This document shows, in pieces, positions 5,012-5,214 of a DNA stretch of 5,214 nucleotides. Positions within the stretch are counted from its first letter, which is position 1. The number at the start of each line of letters is the position of its first letter. Both the position numbers and the translations under genes were made by a program. Under the pieces are notes generated by a model. The model was not told the origin of the DNA. It saw only the letters and a list, made by a program, of their open reading frames with translations, and made no database searches. This DNA is from Desulfurococcales archaeon. Its GTDB lineage: Archaea; Thermoproteota; Thermoprotei_A; Sulfolobales; Ignisphaeraceae. The stretch is from NCBI GenBank assembly GCA_028276605.1, contig JAPYWC010000049.1, forward strand, positions 1-5,214. Direction: 5' to 3'.

Positions 5012-5214
5012 CTACCTGTACTCGATGAGAGCCCTCCTAATAGCTTCCCTATGCAATGGTGTTTGCCAAGCAACATACTTGCCAACACCAATCTCAGGAT
5101 CCTTCTCTGGTGGAGGCTCATCAATCCAGAACACGGAGTCTCTTGGGTAAAGGTCGTACACAATGAGGTTTCTATCGATAAGCTCATTAACTAGCTCTTC
5201 AGGAACATCCTCAC
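5012..5214 (-). CDS. Unrecognised protein, C-terminal 66 residues (5' part beyond window)
   Basis: The minus-strand frame enters at the right edge and ends at TAG 5012-5014. The 66 residues look strongly coding: EDVPEELVNELIDRNLIVYD, then YPRDSVFWIDEPPPEKDPEI (22-41), then GVGKYVAWQTPLHREAIRRA (42-61) and the ending LIEYR. The proline-, tryptophan- and charge-rich middle followed by a basic helix suggests a conserved soluble protein; I have the impression of similar crenarchaeal proteins of unknown function but cannot name the family. Codon use matches the neighbouring genes. It converges on the C/D sRNA, whose stem ends 78 bases past the stop codon. Two overlapping frames of similar length in this interval lack any such pattern. 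Confidence 0.8.
   Translation of the reverse strand, partial: EDVPEELVNELIDRNLIVYDLYPRDSVFWIDEPPPEKDPEIGVGKYVAWQTPLHREAIRRALIEYR

Noticed and set aside
4990..5194. Open frames of about 65 codons on both strands
   Set aside because: They overlap the partial minus-strand gene ending at 5012, whose frame alone shows protein-like motifs and runs through the right edge.
1..5214. CRISPR array or long tandem repeats
   Set aside because: No regularly spaced repeat of 20 bases or more was seen anywhere in the window.

Overview
The window looks like chromosomal DNA of a hyperthermophilic crenarchaeon, most likely of the Desulfurococcales type. The reasons are AT-rich DNA with heavy use of AGA/AGG and ATA codons, archaeal TATA boxes about 26 nt before the inferred transcription starts, GGTG-type ribosome binding sites, an archaeal DUF2258 protein, a degraded archaeal P-loop ATPase of the DUF4143-like type, and a textbook archaeal C/D box guide RNA. 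The species cannot be named from the sequence alone.

Layout, left to right. (1) 1-260: the 5' part of a minus-strand ribbon-helix-helix (CopG/VapB-like) regulator with its own promoter and a palindrome at the probable transcription start. (2) 285-491: a short plus-strand open frame, leaderless by position, interrupted by one in-frame stop; doubtful. (3) 538-2708: a two-gene minus-strand operon for an ABC-2 type exporter, ATPase first and permease second, overlapping by ATGA. Its promoter lies inside an inverted repeat. (4) 2709-2958: AT-rich spacer with no recognisable gene. (5) 2959-3294: a minus-strand DUF2258 protein with a clear TATA box. (6) 3494-4502: a degraded zone. A short leaderless plus-strand ORF runs into a GC-rich structured island (about 3664-3822), which is followed directly by the decayed C-terminal half of an ATPase gene with two frameshifts and a stop. 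Read on the minus strand, the island contains a hairpin with an almost ideal kink-turn. (7) 4503-4810: spacer with no recognisable gene. (8) 4817-4934: a plus-strand C/D box sRNA with its TATA box and an unusually strong GC-rich terminal stem. (9) 5012-5214: the C-terminal 66 residues of a minus-strand protein I do not recognise.

Only the exporter pair clearly works together: the ATPase powers the permease to move an unidentified substrate or build resistance at the membrane. The RHH protein probably regulates its own promoter and may belong to a toxin-antitoxin pair whose partner lies beyond the left edge. The two most interesting items are the RNA elements. The C/D sRNA is solid; its stem is odd and one guide resembles the anticodon arm of tRNA-Gly(CCC). 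The minus-strand kink-turn RNA inside the 3664-3822 island is a candidate undescribed L7Ae-binding RNA or an IS200/IS605-type end remnant.
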